Below are positions 1-8,373 of a stretch of DNA of 28,942 bases, piece by piece. Both the position numbers and the translations under genes were made by a program. Every line of letters begins with the position of its first letter. Positions within the stretch are counted from its first letter, which is position 1. The stretch is taken from assembly GCA_021771675.1 (NCBI GenBank), contig JAETOP010000042.1, forward strand, positions 1 through 28,942. The letters run 5' to 3'. Below the pieces are notes generated by a model. It searched no databases, was not told where the DNA came from, and saw only the letters and a program-made list of their open reading frames with translations. Source of the stretch: Oscillospiraceae bacterium. GTDB taxonomy: Bacteria > Bacillota_A > Clostridia > Oscillospirales > Oscillospiraceae.

Positions 1-369
1 AACCTGCCGAGCCTTCCTCAAAAGCCATTGCCCTCCACCATTCAACGCACTGCCCGGTAGTTGTCACCTGGTCGGCGGAGTCATGACTCCGCCCTACGCA
101 ATAACCGTACAAATTACAATTTACCGCTCAGCCGACCGGTGCAAATCAGGCAACTGCCAGCTGCTTCACAGTGTCAGTTTACCTGAGAATGGAAAAAAAG
201 TCAAGACGAAGGAGCCCTGGGGCTTTCCTATGAAATTTTCATTTCCCACTACCATTCTGAAGCCGATTCCTGTATAATTATCCTATCGGGAATAGCAGCC
301 GCTTCCGGCTTACCCCGCATTTTTCGCCCCCAAAGGCGTTTCAATCCAACGAAAAAGGAAGGAAAAAAA
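1..369. other. Intergenic stretch with a 20 bp palindrome
   Basis: No convincing gene is present; a 64-codon open frame at 83-277 lacks a good ribosome binding site and resembles nothing I know. The only clear structure is the perfect 20 bp palindrome GGCGGAGTCATGACTCCGCC at 74-93. Read on the minus strand it is preceded by GTAGG, which resembles the palindrome at 5113-5135. A TATAAT at 273-278 could be the -10 of the following acetyltransferase gene, but I see no good -35. Confidence 0.5.
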
Positions 370-914
370 ATGGAGTGGGAAAAAGACGGTTTCGTCCTGC
401 GCCCGGCCCGGGAAGAGGACGCCCAGCGCTACTATGAGGAAAATTACTGTCCCCTTGACCATGATGTGGCACGATTTACAGGGTGCAAGGAGGAATTTAC
501 CCGGGAGGAGGTTCTGTCCTTCTTCCACAGCTCCCTCCGGGACCCGAACCGTTATTTCTTTCTGATTCTGTCCCCCGAGGGCAGAATCATTGGAGAAACG
601 GTCATCAACGAAATCGACTGGGAACTGCGCAGCGCCAATTTCCGCATTGGGATTTTCCAGAGCGCCCAGCGGGGCGGGGCATCGGCACCTGGGCCACGGA
701 GATTACCCGAGATTTTGCCTTTCAGGAATTGAAGCTCCACCGGCTGGAGCTGGACGTTTTTTCCTTTAACCAGCGGGCGGAAAAAGCGTATCTGAGGGCG
801 GGCTTCCAACGGGAGGGCGTCCGCCGGGACGCCGTTCTGGACGGGAACCGCTATGCCGACGATATTTTAATGGCAATTCTGGAAGAAGATTGGCGGAGGC
901 TGAAAGGACTCTAA
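370..914 (+). pseudogene. Frameshifted GNAT N-acetyltransferase (RimJ/RimL type)
   Basis: The family transfers an acetyl group from acetyl-CoA to an amine, often a protein N-terminus, antibiotic or polyamine; the substrate here is unknown. The first frame (370 to about 675) encodes the N-terminal half, including GRIIGETVINEIDW and FRIGIFQSAQRG. The second half (GIGTWATEITRDFAF, then LDVFSFNQRAEKAYLRAGF) continues in the +2 frame to a stop at 912-914. Adding one base in the G/C run near 670-680 would restore an uninterrupted protein of about 181 residues, a normal length for the family. The break falls in the acetyl-CoA binding loop (Q/R-x-x-G-x-G), so neither half should work alone. AAGGAAGG lies just before the ATG. 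It may be a real pseudogene or a homopolymer sequencing error. Confidence 0.8.
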
Positions 915-1024
915 CCCAGTTGGTTAACTCGCCATCTTGATTTGCTCCTTTCAATCTTTGGAAGATAAATCTTTTTCTTTTCCGAATCATCTTATTGTTT
1001 TAACCATAAGCACATATAATAGCC

Positions 1025-1039
1025 TATATAGTCTATATA
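1025..1039. promoter_or_regulatory. Palindromic operator candidate upstream of the XRE gene
   Basis: TATATAGTCTATATA is a perfect palindrome around one central base. A related half site, GTCTATA, lies about 15 bp downstream. A TATAAT at 1015-1020, with a weak TTATTG 17 bp upstream, places the palindrome over the likely transcription start. That suits autorepression by the regulator encoded at 1099. The operator role is inferred from position and symmetry. Confidence 0.4.
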
Positions 1040-1098
1040 ATTCTATTATAACTGTCTATACAATTCAAATGCAATTTAACCAGATAGGCGGTATTTTT

Positions 1099-1431
1099 AT
1101 GGATTACTACAAAATCGGGCAGCAAATACGCAAAGTCCGCAGGGCTCACGGACTGTCCCAGGAGGAGCTGGCCGAGAAGGTGGGGATTTCCGTTCCCCAC
1201 ATGAGCCACATTGAAACCGGAAACACCAAATTGAGTCTTCCTGTGTTCGTTGACATTGCGAATGCCTTGGAGGTTCGAACCGACGACCTGCTGGATAATC
1301 CAGCCGAAACAACCGTATCCTCTTCTCTGGATGAAATCGCCGCCGTTCTGGAGCGGTGCAGCGCCCAGGAGGCCAAGGTCATCGCGGAGGTGGTAAAGGC
1401 CACAAAGCTAGCGATCGACAAGCACCTGTAA
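1099..1431 (+). CDS. XRE-family helix-turn-helix transcriptional regulator
   Basis: A 110-residue DNA-binding protein. Residues about 6-60 form a Cro/CI-type helix-turn-helix (IRKVRRAHGLSQEELAEKVG, then the recognition helix region ISVPHMSHIETG). The Ser/Glu-rich C-terminal half (60-110) has no domain I recognise and may dimerise. An upstream in-frame start at 937 would add 54 residues translated from AT-rich promoter DNA, so I chose the ATG at 1099; AGGCGG lies upstream of it as a weak ribosome binding site. The AT-rich upstream region contains a palindrome suited to autoregulation. The gene stands alone and converges on tsf, sharing a bidirectional terminator. Its targets cannot be told from the sequence. 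Confidence 0.85.
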   Translation: MDYYKIGQQIRKVRRAHGLSQEELAEKVGISVPHMSHIETGNTKLSLPVFVDIANALEVRTDDLLDNPAETTVSSSLDEIAAVLERCSAQEAKVIAEVVKATKLAIDKHL

Positions 1432-1450
1432 CTTCCAGCAAACGAAAAGA

Positions 1451-1474
1451 GGCCCCGGTCGTGTGACCGGGGCC
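1451..1474. terminator. Bidirectional terminator between the XRE gene and tsf
   Basis: A perfect 10 bp GC-rich stem (GGCCCCGGTC / GACCGGGGCC) with a GTGT loop. TTT follows on the plus strand, and AAAAGA precedes it, giving TCTTTT for minus-strand transcripts. It sits between the two convergent genes and can end both. Confidence 0.85.
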
Positions 1475-1492
1475 TTTGATATAAGTCTGTAT

Positions 1493-2428
1493 TTACTTAC
1501 CGGCGTTGGCGATCTGAGCGGCGACCTCGGCGGCGAAGTCGTCCACCTTCTTCTCGATGCCCTCGCCCTTGATGAAGTGGACAGCGTCAACGAACTTGAC
1601 GGAAACGCCCAGTTTCTTGGCGGCGTCGGCAATATAGCCTTCCACAGAGCCGGTGAACAGGTCGCTGCGGACGAAGTCCATCTGCAGCAGGCAGTTCTCC
1701 TTGTAGAAGTTGGCCAGCTTACCGGCGGCAATCTTCTCCTTGACCTGAGCGGGCTTGCTGGCCATCTTGGGGTCGTTCTCCATCAGCGCCAGCTGAACCT
1801 CCATCTCATGGTCAACGTCTGCCTGGGGCACGTTGGTCTTGTCCCAATACTTGGGGTTCATGGCGGCAATCTGCATGGCCACGTTCTTGCCGATCTCGGT
1901 GATGTCGGCGTCGCCCTCCACAGCCAGGTTCACCAGCACGCCGTGAGAGCCACCGGCATGGACATAGGCCACGGAGGTGTTGGAATCAAAGCGGGCAAAG
2001 CGGCGGATCTGCAGGTTCTCGCCGATGGCCATCACCTTCTCGGGCAGGATTTCAGCCACGGTCAGGCTGGAGCCGGGATAGGTGCAGTTCATCAGAGCGG
2101 CCACATCGGCGGGGTTCTGCTCCATCACCACAGTGGCCAGGTCCTTCACAAAGGTCTGGAAGGGGGCGGAGTTGGCGCAGAAGTCGGTCTCGCAGTTGAC
2201 CTCCACAACGGCGGCCACGCCGCACTTGGGGCACACAGTGGCGTAAGCCATGCCCTCGGCGGCCACACGGCCAGCCTTCTTGGCGGCCTTGGCCAGGCCC
2301 TTTTCACGCAGCCAGTCCACAGCCTTATCCATATCGCCATCGGTGGCCTGAAGGGCCTTCTTGCAGTCCATCATGCCAACGTTGGTCATTTCACGCAGTT
2401 TCTTAACATCCTGAGCAGTAAAAGCCAT
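1493..2428 (-). CDS. tsf: Elongation factor Ts
   Basis: EF-Ts exchanges GDP for GTP on EF-Tu during translation elongation in the cytoplasm. The 311-residue product starts with the N-terminal UBA-like segment (VKKLREMTNVGMMDCKKAL), followed by the EF-Tu contact core with the TDF motif at 81-83 and two dimerisation repeats. The ATG at 2428 was chosen because GGAGG lies just upstream and the protein then begins as the family does; the open frame extends further upstream into rpsB. The gene follows rpsB by 22 bp, the usual bacterial order. Odd feature: four cysteines cluster around the core motif (CPKC at 66-69, C79, C84), where most EF-Ts proteins have a short non-cysteine loop and TDFV. Confidence 0.97.
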   Translation of the reverse strand: MAFTAQDVKKLREMTNVGMMDCKKALQATDGDMDKAVDWLREKGLAKAAKKAGRVAAEGMAYATVCPKCGVAAVVEVNCETDFCANSAPFQTFVKDLATVVMEQNPADVAALMNCTYPGSSLTVAEILPEKVMAIGENLQIRRFARFDSNTSVAYVHAGGSHGVLVNLAVEGDADITEIGKNVAMQIAAMNPKYWDKTNVPQADVDHEMEVQLALMENDPKMASKPAQVKEKIAAGKLANFYKENCLLQMDFVRSDLFTGSVEGYIADAAKKLGVSVKFVDAVHFIKGEGIEKKVDDFAAEVAAQIANAGK

Positions 2429-2450
2429 TTTGGTATCCTCCAATTCTCTC

Positions 2451-3185
2451 TTATTCAGCGGCAGAAGCTTCCTCAACGGGAGTCTCTTCCACGGCCACGT
2501 CCTCACCCTGACGGCCCTCGATGGCGGCATTGGCCATGGCGGAGGCGATCAGGCGGATGGCACGGATGGCGTCATCGTTGCCGGGGATCACGTAATCGAT
2601 CTCATCGGGGTCGCAGTTGGTGTCCACGATGGCCACAATGGGAATGTTCAGCTTCCGGGCCTCGGCGATGGCGTTGCGCTCCTTCCGGGGGTCAACGATG
2701 AACAGAGCGGCAGGCAGCTTCTTCATTTCCTTCACGCCGCCCAGGTACTTCTCCAGCTTCTCGATCTCACCCTGGTGCTTGATGACTTCCTTCTTGGGCA
2801 GCATGGCAAAGGTGCCGTCCTCTTCCATCTTGCGCAGCTGGGCCAGACGGTCGATCCGGGTGCGCATGGTGCGGAAGTTGGTGAGCATACCGCCCAGCCA
2901 GCGGGCGTTGACATAGTAACCGCCGCAGCGGGCAGCCTCTTCCTTGATGGCATCCTGGGCCTGCTTCTTGGTGCCGACGAAGAGCACGTTGCCGCCATTT
3001 GCGGAAATCTCACGGACGAAGCTGTAAGCCTCTTCCAGCTTCTTCACGGTCTTCTGCAGGTCGATGATGTAGATACCGTTACGCTCGGTGTAGATGTAGG
3101 GGGCCATTTTGGGGTTCCAGCGACGGGTCTGATGACCGAAGTGGACACCGGCCTCCAGCAGTTGCTTCATAGATACGACAGCCAT
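2451..3185 (-). CDS. rpsB: 30S ribosomal protein S2
   Basis: A structural protein of the small ribosomal subunit that joins late in 30S assembly. The 244-residue product has the family signature throughout: [14 protein letters not shown] near the N-terminus, [20 protein letters not shown] and [15 protein letters not shown]. It ends in an acidic tail rich in Glu and Val. AAGGAG precedes the ATG. A consensus promoter lies about 130 bp upstream, leaving a leader of about 125 nt, and tsf follows. S2 operons in other bacteria are regulated by S2 binding their leader, but I cannot show that here. Confidence 0.98.
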   Translation of the reverse strand: MAVVSMKQLLEAGVHFGHQTRRWNPKMAPYIYTERNGIYIIDLQKTVKKLEEAYSFVREISANGGNVLFVGTKKQAQDAIKEEAARCGGYYVNARWLGGMLTNFRTMRTRIDRLAQLRKMEEDGTFAMLPKKEVIKHQGEIEKLEKYLGGVKEMKKLPAALFIVDPRKERNAIAEARKLNIPIVAIVDTNCDPDEIDYVIPGNDDAIRAIRLIASAMANAAIEGRQGEDVAVEETPVEEASAAE

Positions 3186-3316
3186 TTTTCATTTCTCCTT
3201 TTGTTTTTCCTCCACCCCGATCATCCCGTGCCGCCCGCCCCAAAGCAGGGCACTTGAGCGCACGATCCCCGGGTGTGTGGTTTTGATTTTCATGGGTTCA
3301 TGACCCACGCCGGTGT

Positions 3317-3345
3317 ATTATACCCGATTCAGATGAAAAATGCAA
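3317..3345 (-). promoter_or_regulatory. Sigma-A type promoter of rpsB-tsf
   Basis: On the minus strand TTGCAT (3345-3340) and TATAAT (3322-3317) are separated by exactly 17 bp. Transcription would start near 3310 and give a leader of about 125 nt. That leader begins with a small hairpin (TGGGT..ACCCA around 3295-3309). Confidence 0.85.
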
Positions 3346-3383
3346 CAGGAATTTGAAATTTTTTCCCTGTTTTTTCCCTGATT

Positions 3384-3674
3384 TTACTGGTTTCCAAAGC
3401 GGGGGCCTGGCTTTTGCCGCCGCACCCGGCAGTCATCCGGCTTGGTATCCACCAGCACCGTGTCCGGCCCGATGCGGCAGATACAATTCCAGGGGATTAC
3501 AAAATCCTCGTTCCGCCCCGCCACTCCCAAAAAGCGACAGGGACCCGGGACCACGATGGCCCGGATGTTCCCCTCCGGCACCTCCACCACCACGTCCTCC
3601 ACGAACCCCAGCCGGCGCCCGTCTTTGACACAGATTACTTCCTTGCACTGTAGCTGCGTAAACCGCATGGACAT
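3384..3674 (-). CDS. ylmC: YlmC/YmxH family PRC-barrel protein
   Basis: A 96-residue protein of the small YlmC/YmxH family, found next to sigG or in spore-former operons; its biochemical role is not established. The sequence has the typical opening (MRFTQLQCKEVICVKDGRRL), GFVEDVVVEVPEGNIRAIVVPG and FVIPWNCICRIGPDTVLVD, which together make one PRC-barrel-like beta domain. The last 20 residues are basic and probably unstructured. I chose the ATG at 3674 because GGGGAGGG lies 7-14 bases upstream; an ATG two codons later is also possible. It follows sigG by 59 bp on the same strand, as in Bacillus. Its ribosome binding site can pair with a sequence just after the sigG stop, so its translation may be controlled. 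Confidence 0.85.
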   Translation of the reverse strand: MSMRFTQLQCKEVICVKDGRRLGFVEDVVVEVPEGNIRAIVVPGPCRFLGVAGRNEDFVIPWNCICRIGPDTVLVDTKPDDCRVRRQKPGPRFGNQ

Positions 3675-3681
3675 TCCGTTT

Positions 3682-3722
3682 CCCTCCCCGTTCCTTTGCC
3701 AAAAGACTATGAGCGGGGAGGG
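3682..3722 (-). promoter_or_regulatory. Hairpin that can hide the ylmC ribosome binding site
   Basis: In the minus-strand transcript CCCTCCCCG (3722-3714) lies just after the sigG stop and is fully complementary to CGGGGAGGG (3690-3682), which contains the ylmC Shine-Dalgarno sequence. The 9 bp GC-rich stem with a 23-nt loop would block ylmC initiation unless opened, for example by a ribosome finishing sigG. The complementarity is seen; the control is inferred. Confidence 0.55.
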
Positions 3723-3733
3723 AGGGAAATGCA

Positions 3734-4507
3734 TTACATCACGCTTTTGCGCATGGTTCCGATGGCTCCCTTTTCCAGCCGGGAGACCTGAGCTTGGGAG
3801 ATGCCCAAGACATTTGCCACCTCGATCTGGGTCTTCCCGTCGTAAAACCGGAGAGAGAGAATCTGCTTCTCCCGGTGGTTCAGGGCCCGGAAGGCCGTGC
3901 GCAGGGAGATATGCTCCATCCAGTTCAGCTCGGTGTTCCGGTTGTCCATCACCTGATCCATCACCGTCAGCGGGTCTCCCCCGTCGGAATACACCGGGTC
4001 GAACAGGCTCACCGGAGCGCTCACCGCATCCAGGGCCTGGCTCACCTCCTCCACCGGCAGACCCAGTTCCTTGGCAATCTCCTCCAAGGAGGGCTCCCGG
4101 CCCAGAGATGCCACCATAGCTTCCTTGCACTGCAAAACCCGGTAGGCCACGTCCCGAATGGAGCGGGAGACCCGGATGGCCGAATTATCCCGCAGATACC
4201 GCCGCACCTCTCCGGCGATCATGGGGACGCCGTAGGTGGAAAAACGCACATTTTTGGTGGGGTCAAAATTTGCGATGGCCTTCATCAGCCCGATGCAGCC
4301 CACCTGGAACAGATCATCGGGGCACTCCCCCCGTTTGTCAAAGCGCTGGATCACCGCCAGCACCAGCCGCAGATTCCCCTCGATGAGCTTTTGTCTTGCC
4401 GCCTCGTCCCCCTCCTTGACCCGGCGCAGGAGCATGTCCGTCTCCGCCTGCGTCAGAACCGTCAACCGGGATGTGTTCACGCCGCAGATGTCTACTTTTC
4501 CCTGCAT
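3734..4507 (-). CDS. sigG: RNA polymerase sporulation sigma factor SigG
   Basis: SigG directs late gene expression in the forespore during endospore formation. The 257-residue protein matches the family end to end: the N-terminal VDICGVNTSRL typical of SigG, then region 2 (NLRLVLAVIQRF, DLFQVGCIGLMKAI, RFSTYGVPMIAGEVRRYLRD), region 3 (REPSLEEIAKELGLPVEEV), SLFDPVYSDGGDPL, and region 4 with its helix-turn-helix (KTQIEVANVLGISQAQVSRLEK). It starts after AGGAGG and is followed by ylmC, the gene order known from Bacillus. A sigma-F/G-like promoter upstream suggests compartment-specific and autogenous expression. No sigE or spoIIGA gene is in this window. Confidence 0.96.
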   Translation of the reverse strand: MQGKVDICGVNTSRLTVLTQAETDMLLRRVKEGDEAARQKLIEGNLRLVLAVIQRFDKRGECPDDLFQVGCIGLMKAIANFDPTKNVRFSTYGVPMIAGEVRRYLRDNSAIRVSRSIRDVAYRVLQCKEAMVASLGREPSLEEIAKELGLPVEEVSQALDAVSAPVSLFDPVYSDGGDPLTVMDQVMDNRNTELNWMEHISLRTAFRALNHREKQILSLRFYDGKTQIEVANVLGISQAQVSRLEKGAIGTMRKSVM

Positions 4508-4542
4508 GGTGTTCCTCCTGATATATTTGTGGTTACAGAGAA

Positions 4543-4571
4543 AAGTATTTCCAAAGCCGGGCCAAACATAC
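4543..4571 (-). promoter_or_regulatory. Sigma-F/sigma-G type promoter candidate for sigG
   Basis: On the minus strand GTATG (4571-4567) fits the forespore -35 consensus GHATR. It is followed after 17 bp by AATACTT (4549-4543), which matches five of seven positions of CATWMTA. It lies 35 bp upstream of the sigG ATG. Known sigG genes are read by sigma-F and then by SigG itself. Confidence 0.5.
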
Positions 4572-4584
4572 GCTTTGGGTTGGA

Positions 4585-4601
4585 TTGTGAATTGTTCACA
4601 A
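4585..4601. promoter_or_regulatory. Inverted repeat upstream of sigG containing a DnaA-like 9-mer
   Basis: TTGTGAATTGTTCACAA has 7 bp arms around a 3 bp centre. The segment 4592-4600 (TTGTTCACA) differs from the DnaA box TTATTCACA at one base. It lies just upstream of the sigG promoter and about 200 bp from the main DnaA-box cluster. Confidence 0.35.
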
Positions 4602-4796
4602 ATTTTTTAGGGGCGGTTCCGGCAGCGTCCGACCTTTGTCTACCGTTTTCCAAAAAGGCGCAACTTTTTGGAGCAAAGGGAGGCGATAATTCGGTTTTCC
4701 AGGCTGGACTTCTCCCCTCAGCTCCAAGGGGTGCAGGAACCTCCAGGTGAATTTTTCCATCATAGGAGAGCTGCCCGGGCAAACTGGCGGAATACC

Positions 4797-4877
4797 TGTT
4801 GATAACTAAGAGTTTTCCACATTTTCCACAGAGTTTTCCACAGCCTTTCTCCACAGGAGAAATTCAACTTTTCCACA
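4797..4877. promoter_or_regulatory. Cluster of six DnaA-box-like 9-mers
   Basis: Four exact copies of TTTTCCACA lie on the plus strand at 4813-4821, 4822-4830 (directly adjoining), 4834-4842 and 4869-4877. TTCTCCACA lies at 4847-4855 and an opposing TTATCAACA at 4805-4797 on the minus strand. TTTTCCACA is one mismatch from the DnaA consensus TTATCCACA and occurs in Firmicutes origins. A 100 bp AT-rich stretch (about 4878-4980) follows immediately. There is no dnaA or dnaN gene in the window, so this is either a replication-related region or a DnaA-binding cluster elsewhere on the chromosome. Confidence 0.65.
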
Positions 4878-4996
4878 AAATCCAATTAACATAAATTTGT
4901 TACGGTTTATTAACCATTGTCACAACTTTTTACAGATTGTAATTTTTGCCTACAGTTTTTTCTTTGTGCAATAATTCCCCCTTGACAACCTGGCAG

Positions 4997-5260
4997 AGAT
5001 ATAAGATATGGGATATGAGATACGAGATAATTAGGAGTTAGGAATGAGGAATTAGGAATTAACCATATCGGTCCCGCAAATTGTAATTTAGCAGGCAGGT
5101 ACGGATTACCTGTAGGGGCGGGTCTTGACCCGCCCGTTGGGATGTCAAAAATCCTTGGGCAGCGGGCCGGTCAAGACCGGCCCCTACAGTGTTCCGTTAA
5201 ATTTCTAACTCCTCATTCCTAACTATCTCCTATCTTGTATCCCATATCTCATATCTCCTA
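4997..5260. repeat. Nested palindromic element with heptanucleotide-repeat arms
   Basis: The left arm (4997-5063) is a run of heptamers, AGATATA/AGATATG/GGATATG/AGATACG, followed by TTAGGAG/TTAGGAA/TGAGGAA/TTAGGAA. The right arm (about 5200-5260) is its imperfect reverse complement. Inside lies a second inverted repeat, CTGTAGGGGC at 5110 and GCCCCTACAG ending at 5189. That in turn holds two 20 bp hairpins, 5116-5135 (arms GGGCGGGTC/GACCCGCCC) and 5164-5183 (arms GGGCCGGTC/GACCGGCCC). No coding sequence is present. The heptamer arms recur at 27823-27930. It looks like a mobile or amplified intergenic repeat. Confidence 0.75.
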
Positions 5261-5264
5261 CAGA

Positions 5265-5301
5265 AACGGCCTCTGAACCGGGAAGGGGTTCAGAGGCCGT
5301 T
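5265..5301 (-). terminator. Terminator of the cation diffusion facilitator gene
   Basis: A perfect 15 bp stem (AACGGCCTCTGAACC / GGTTCAGAGGCCGTT) with a 7-nt loop starts 2 bp past the stop codon on the minus strand. The T-run after it is short (TTTCTG). Confidence 0.75.
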
Positions 5302-5303
5302 AA

Positions 5304-6461
5304 TCAGCTATGCCGGTCGATATGGATTTCCACAGGCAGGGGGCAGCCCTTCTCCCGCAGCTTGGCGGCGAGGGCGTCCACCAGGGCCTGATCGGTCTGG
5401 GGCAGGGCGTAGGGCACCGCCAGGTCGAAGGTGAGCTTCTGCTGCCCCTGGTAGTCCACAATCCGCAGATCGTGGATGGAGGCGGCAGAGTCCAGGGAAG
5501 CGGCGCAATCCTTCGCCATGGCCCGGCAGGCGGCCCAATCGGCGGTTTCCGCGATGGGGTCATAGTGAATCACCAGATGGATTCCCAGCTGGCGCATGGC
5601 CTCCTGCTCGATGTGGTCCAGCTGGTCGTGGGCGTCCAGCGGGCTCTCCCCGGCATCCATTTCCGCGTGGACCGTGGCAAAGCAGTGGCCGGGGCCGTAA
5701 TCGTGGATCAGCAGGTCATGGATTCCCAGAACCCGCTGATGGGCCAGAATCAGCGACCTCAGCTGCTCCACCATTTCCTTATCCGCCTGGGTGCCGATGA
5801 GGGGGTCCACCGTGTTTTTCGCCAGGGAAATGCCGGACCAGAGGATGAACAGCGCCACCCCCATGCCCACAAAGCCGTCCATGGGAATGTGGAGCAGGGC
5901 ATCCAGCAAAAAGCTCAGCAGCACGGCGGAGGTGGCAATCACATCGTTGCGGCTGTCCTGGGCGGTGGCCTCCAGGGTCTTGGAGCCGATGAGCTTTCCC
6001 AGCTTCCGGTTGAAAACCGCCATCCACAGCTTTACTCCAATGGAAAGCAGCAGAATTGCCAGGGTCAGGGCGGTGAAGGGAACAGCCTGGGGATGGAGAA
6101 TCTTCTGGAAGGAGGATTTGGCCAGCTCCGCCCCGGCCAGCAGCACCAGTGCCGCCACCACCACCCCGGAGATATATTCATACCGCCCATGGCCGAAGGG
6201 ATGCTCCCCGTCCGCCGGGCGCTGGGCCATGCGGAAGCCCAGCAGGGTCACCACCGAGGAGGCGCAGTCCGTCAGGTTGTTGATGCCGTCGCCGGTGATG
6301 GCCACGGAGCCGGTGACGAAGCCCGCCAGGATTTTCAGTCCGGCCAGGAAAATGTTGCAGACGATGCCCGTCAGTCCCGCCAGCTTGCCAATGGCGGCAT
6401 GGACGGCGGGGGTATGCTCGGACCAATGGGGTACGAACAGGCGCAATAGCAGATTTGTCAT
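5304..6461 (-). CDS. Cation diffusion facilitator family transporter
   Basis: A 385-residue membrane antiporter predicted to export a divalent metal in exchange for protons. Several hydrophobic segments cover about residues 25-220 and a cytoplasmic C-terminal domain covers about 225-385. The metal-site regions are visible: GDGINNLTD at 57-65 in the second helix, HPFGHGRYEY at 87-96, and D169-x3-D173 (DSRND) in the fifth. The DxxxD and DGxNN pattern, rather than the HxxxD of zinc exporters, favours manganese or iron, but this is inference. The ATG at 6461 has AGGAGG directly upstream; a longer open frame upstream is leader RNA. The last 80 residues exceed a minimal CDF C-terminal domain. It is transcribed alone, from a strong promoter through a leader of about 150 nt. 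Confidence 0.93.
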   Translation of the reverse strand: MTNLLLRLFVPHWSEHTPAVHAAIGKLAGLTGIVCNIFLAGLKILAGFVTGSVAITGDGINNLTDCASSVVTLLGFRMAQRPADGEHPFGHGRYEYISGVVVAALVLLAGAELAKSSFQKILHPQAVPFTALTLAILLLSIGVKLWMAVFNRKLGKLIGSKTLEATAQDSRNDVIATSAVLLSFLLDALLHIPMDGFVGMGVALFILWSGISLAKNTVDPLIGTQADKEMVEQLRSLILAHQRVLGIHDLLIHDYGPGHCFATVHAEMDAGESPLDAHDQLDHIEQEAMRQLGIHLVIHYDPIAETADWAACRAMAKDCAASLDSAASIHDLRIVDYQGQQKLTFDLAVPYALPQTDQALVDALAAKLREKGCPLPVEIHIDRHS

Positions 6462-6611
6462 GGGAGACCTCCTTGTTTTTGGAGTTCCGGGGTAAAAAAA
6501 TACCCCGGAGCAGCAATCATTGACTGTCCCGTGGGAAACCACTGTCACGGATGTGACCCGACCGCAGGCAAAGCACCCCGGTCTGTTCAGATATAAAAAA
6601 TGTTTGCAATT
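6462..6611 (-). promoter_or_regulatory. Structured 5' leader of the cation transporter mRNA
   Basis: About 150 nt separate the predicted transcription start (near 6611) from the start codon. The leader holds GACAGT twice, and near its end an 8 bp hairpin, CCGGGGTA / TACCCCGG, with a loop of Ts, directly before the ribosome binding site. Metal exporters are often under metal riboswitches, but I could not match this leader to the yybP-ykoY or NiCo consensus from memory. Confidence 0.35.
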
Positions 6612-6617
6612 TTCAGA

Positions 6618-6646
6618 ACTATAGCATAAGGCAGAACTTTTGTCAA
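6618..6646 (-). promoter_or_regulatory. Sigma-A type promoter of the cation transporter
   Basis: On the minus strand a perfect TTGACA (6646-6641) and TATAGT (6623-6618) are separated by 17 bp. Confidence 0.85.
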
Positions 6647-6675
6647 GGAGAAATTCCGCCTTTGGGATGAAAAGG

Positions 6676-6703
6676 GGCAGGGACACCAAGCGGTGCCCCT
6701 GCC
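6676..6703 (-). terminator. groL terminator
   Basis: GGCAGGGGCACC / GGTGTCCCTGCC on the minus strand makes a 12 bp stem with one G-U pair and a 4-nt loop. It is followed by CCTTTTCAT and lies about 20 bp after the groL stop. Confidence 0.8.
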
Positions 6704-6723
6704 TTTTCATAAGAGGTGTTACC

Positions 6724-8373
<1,650 letters not shown>

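Noticed and set aside
83..277. A 64-codon plus-strand frame at the window start
   Set aside because: No ribosome binding site, it starts inside a palindrome, and the composition is not like the coding regions here.
4492..4854. A 120-codon minus-strand frame upstream of and overlapping the sigG start
   Set aside because: Its first residues are the translated DnaA boxes (repeated GK/CGK), it has no ribosome binding site, and it runs into the sigG start in another frame. Better read as non-coding.
4983..5010. TTGACA near the DnaA cluster as a promoter
   Set aside because: No acceptable -10 at 16-18 bp and no gene downstream on that strand; the sequence ahead is the heptamer repeat.
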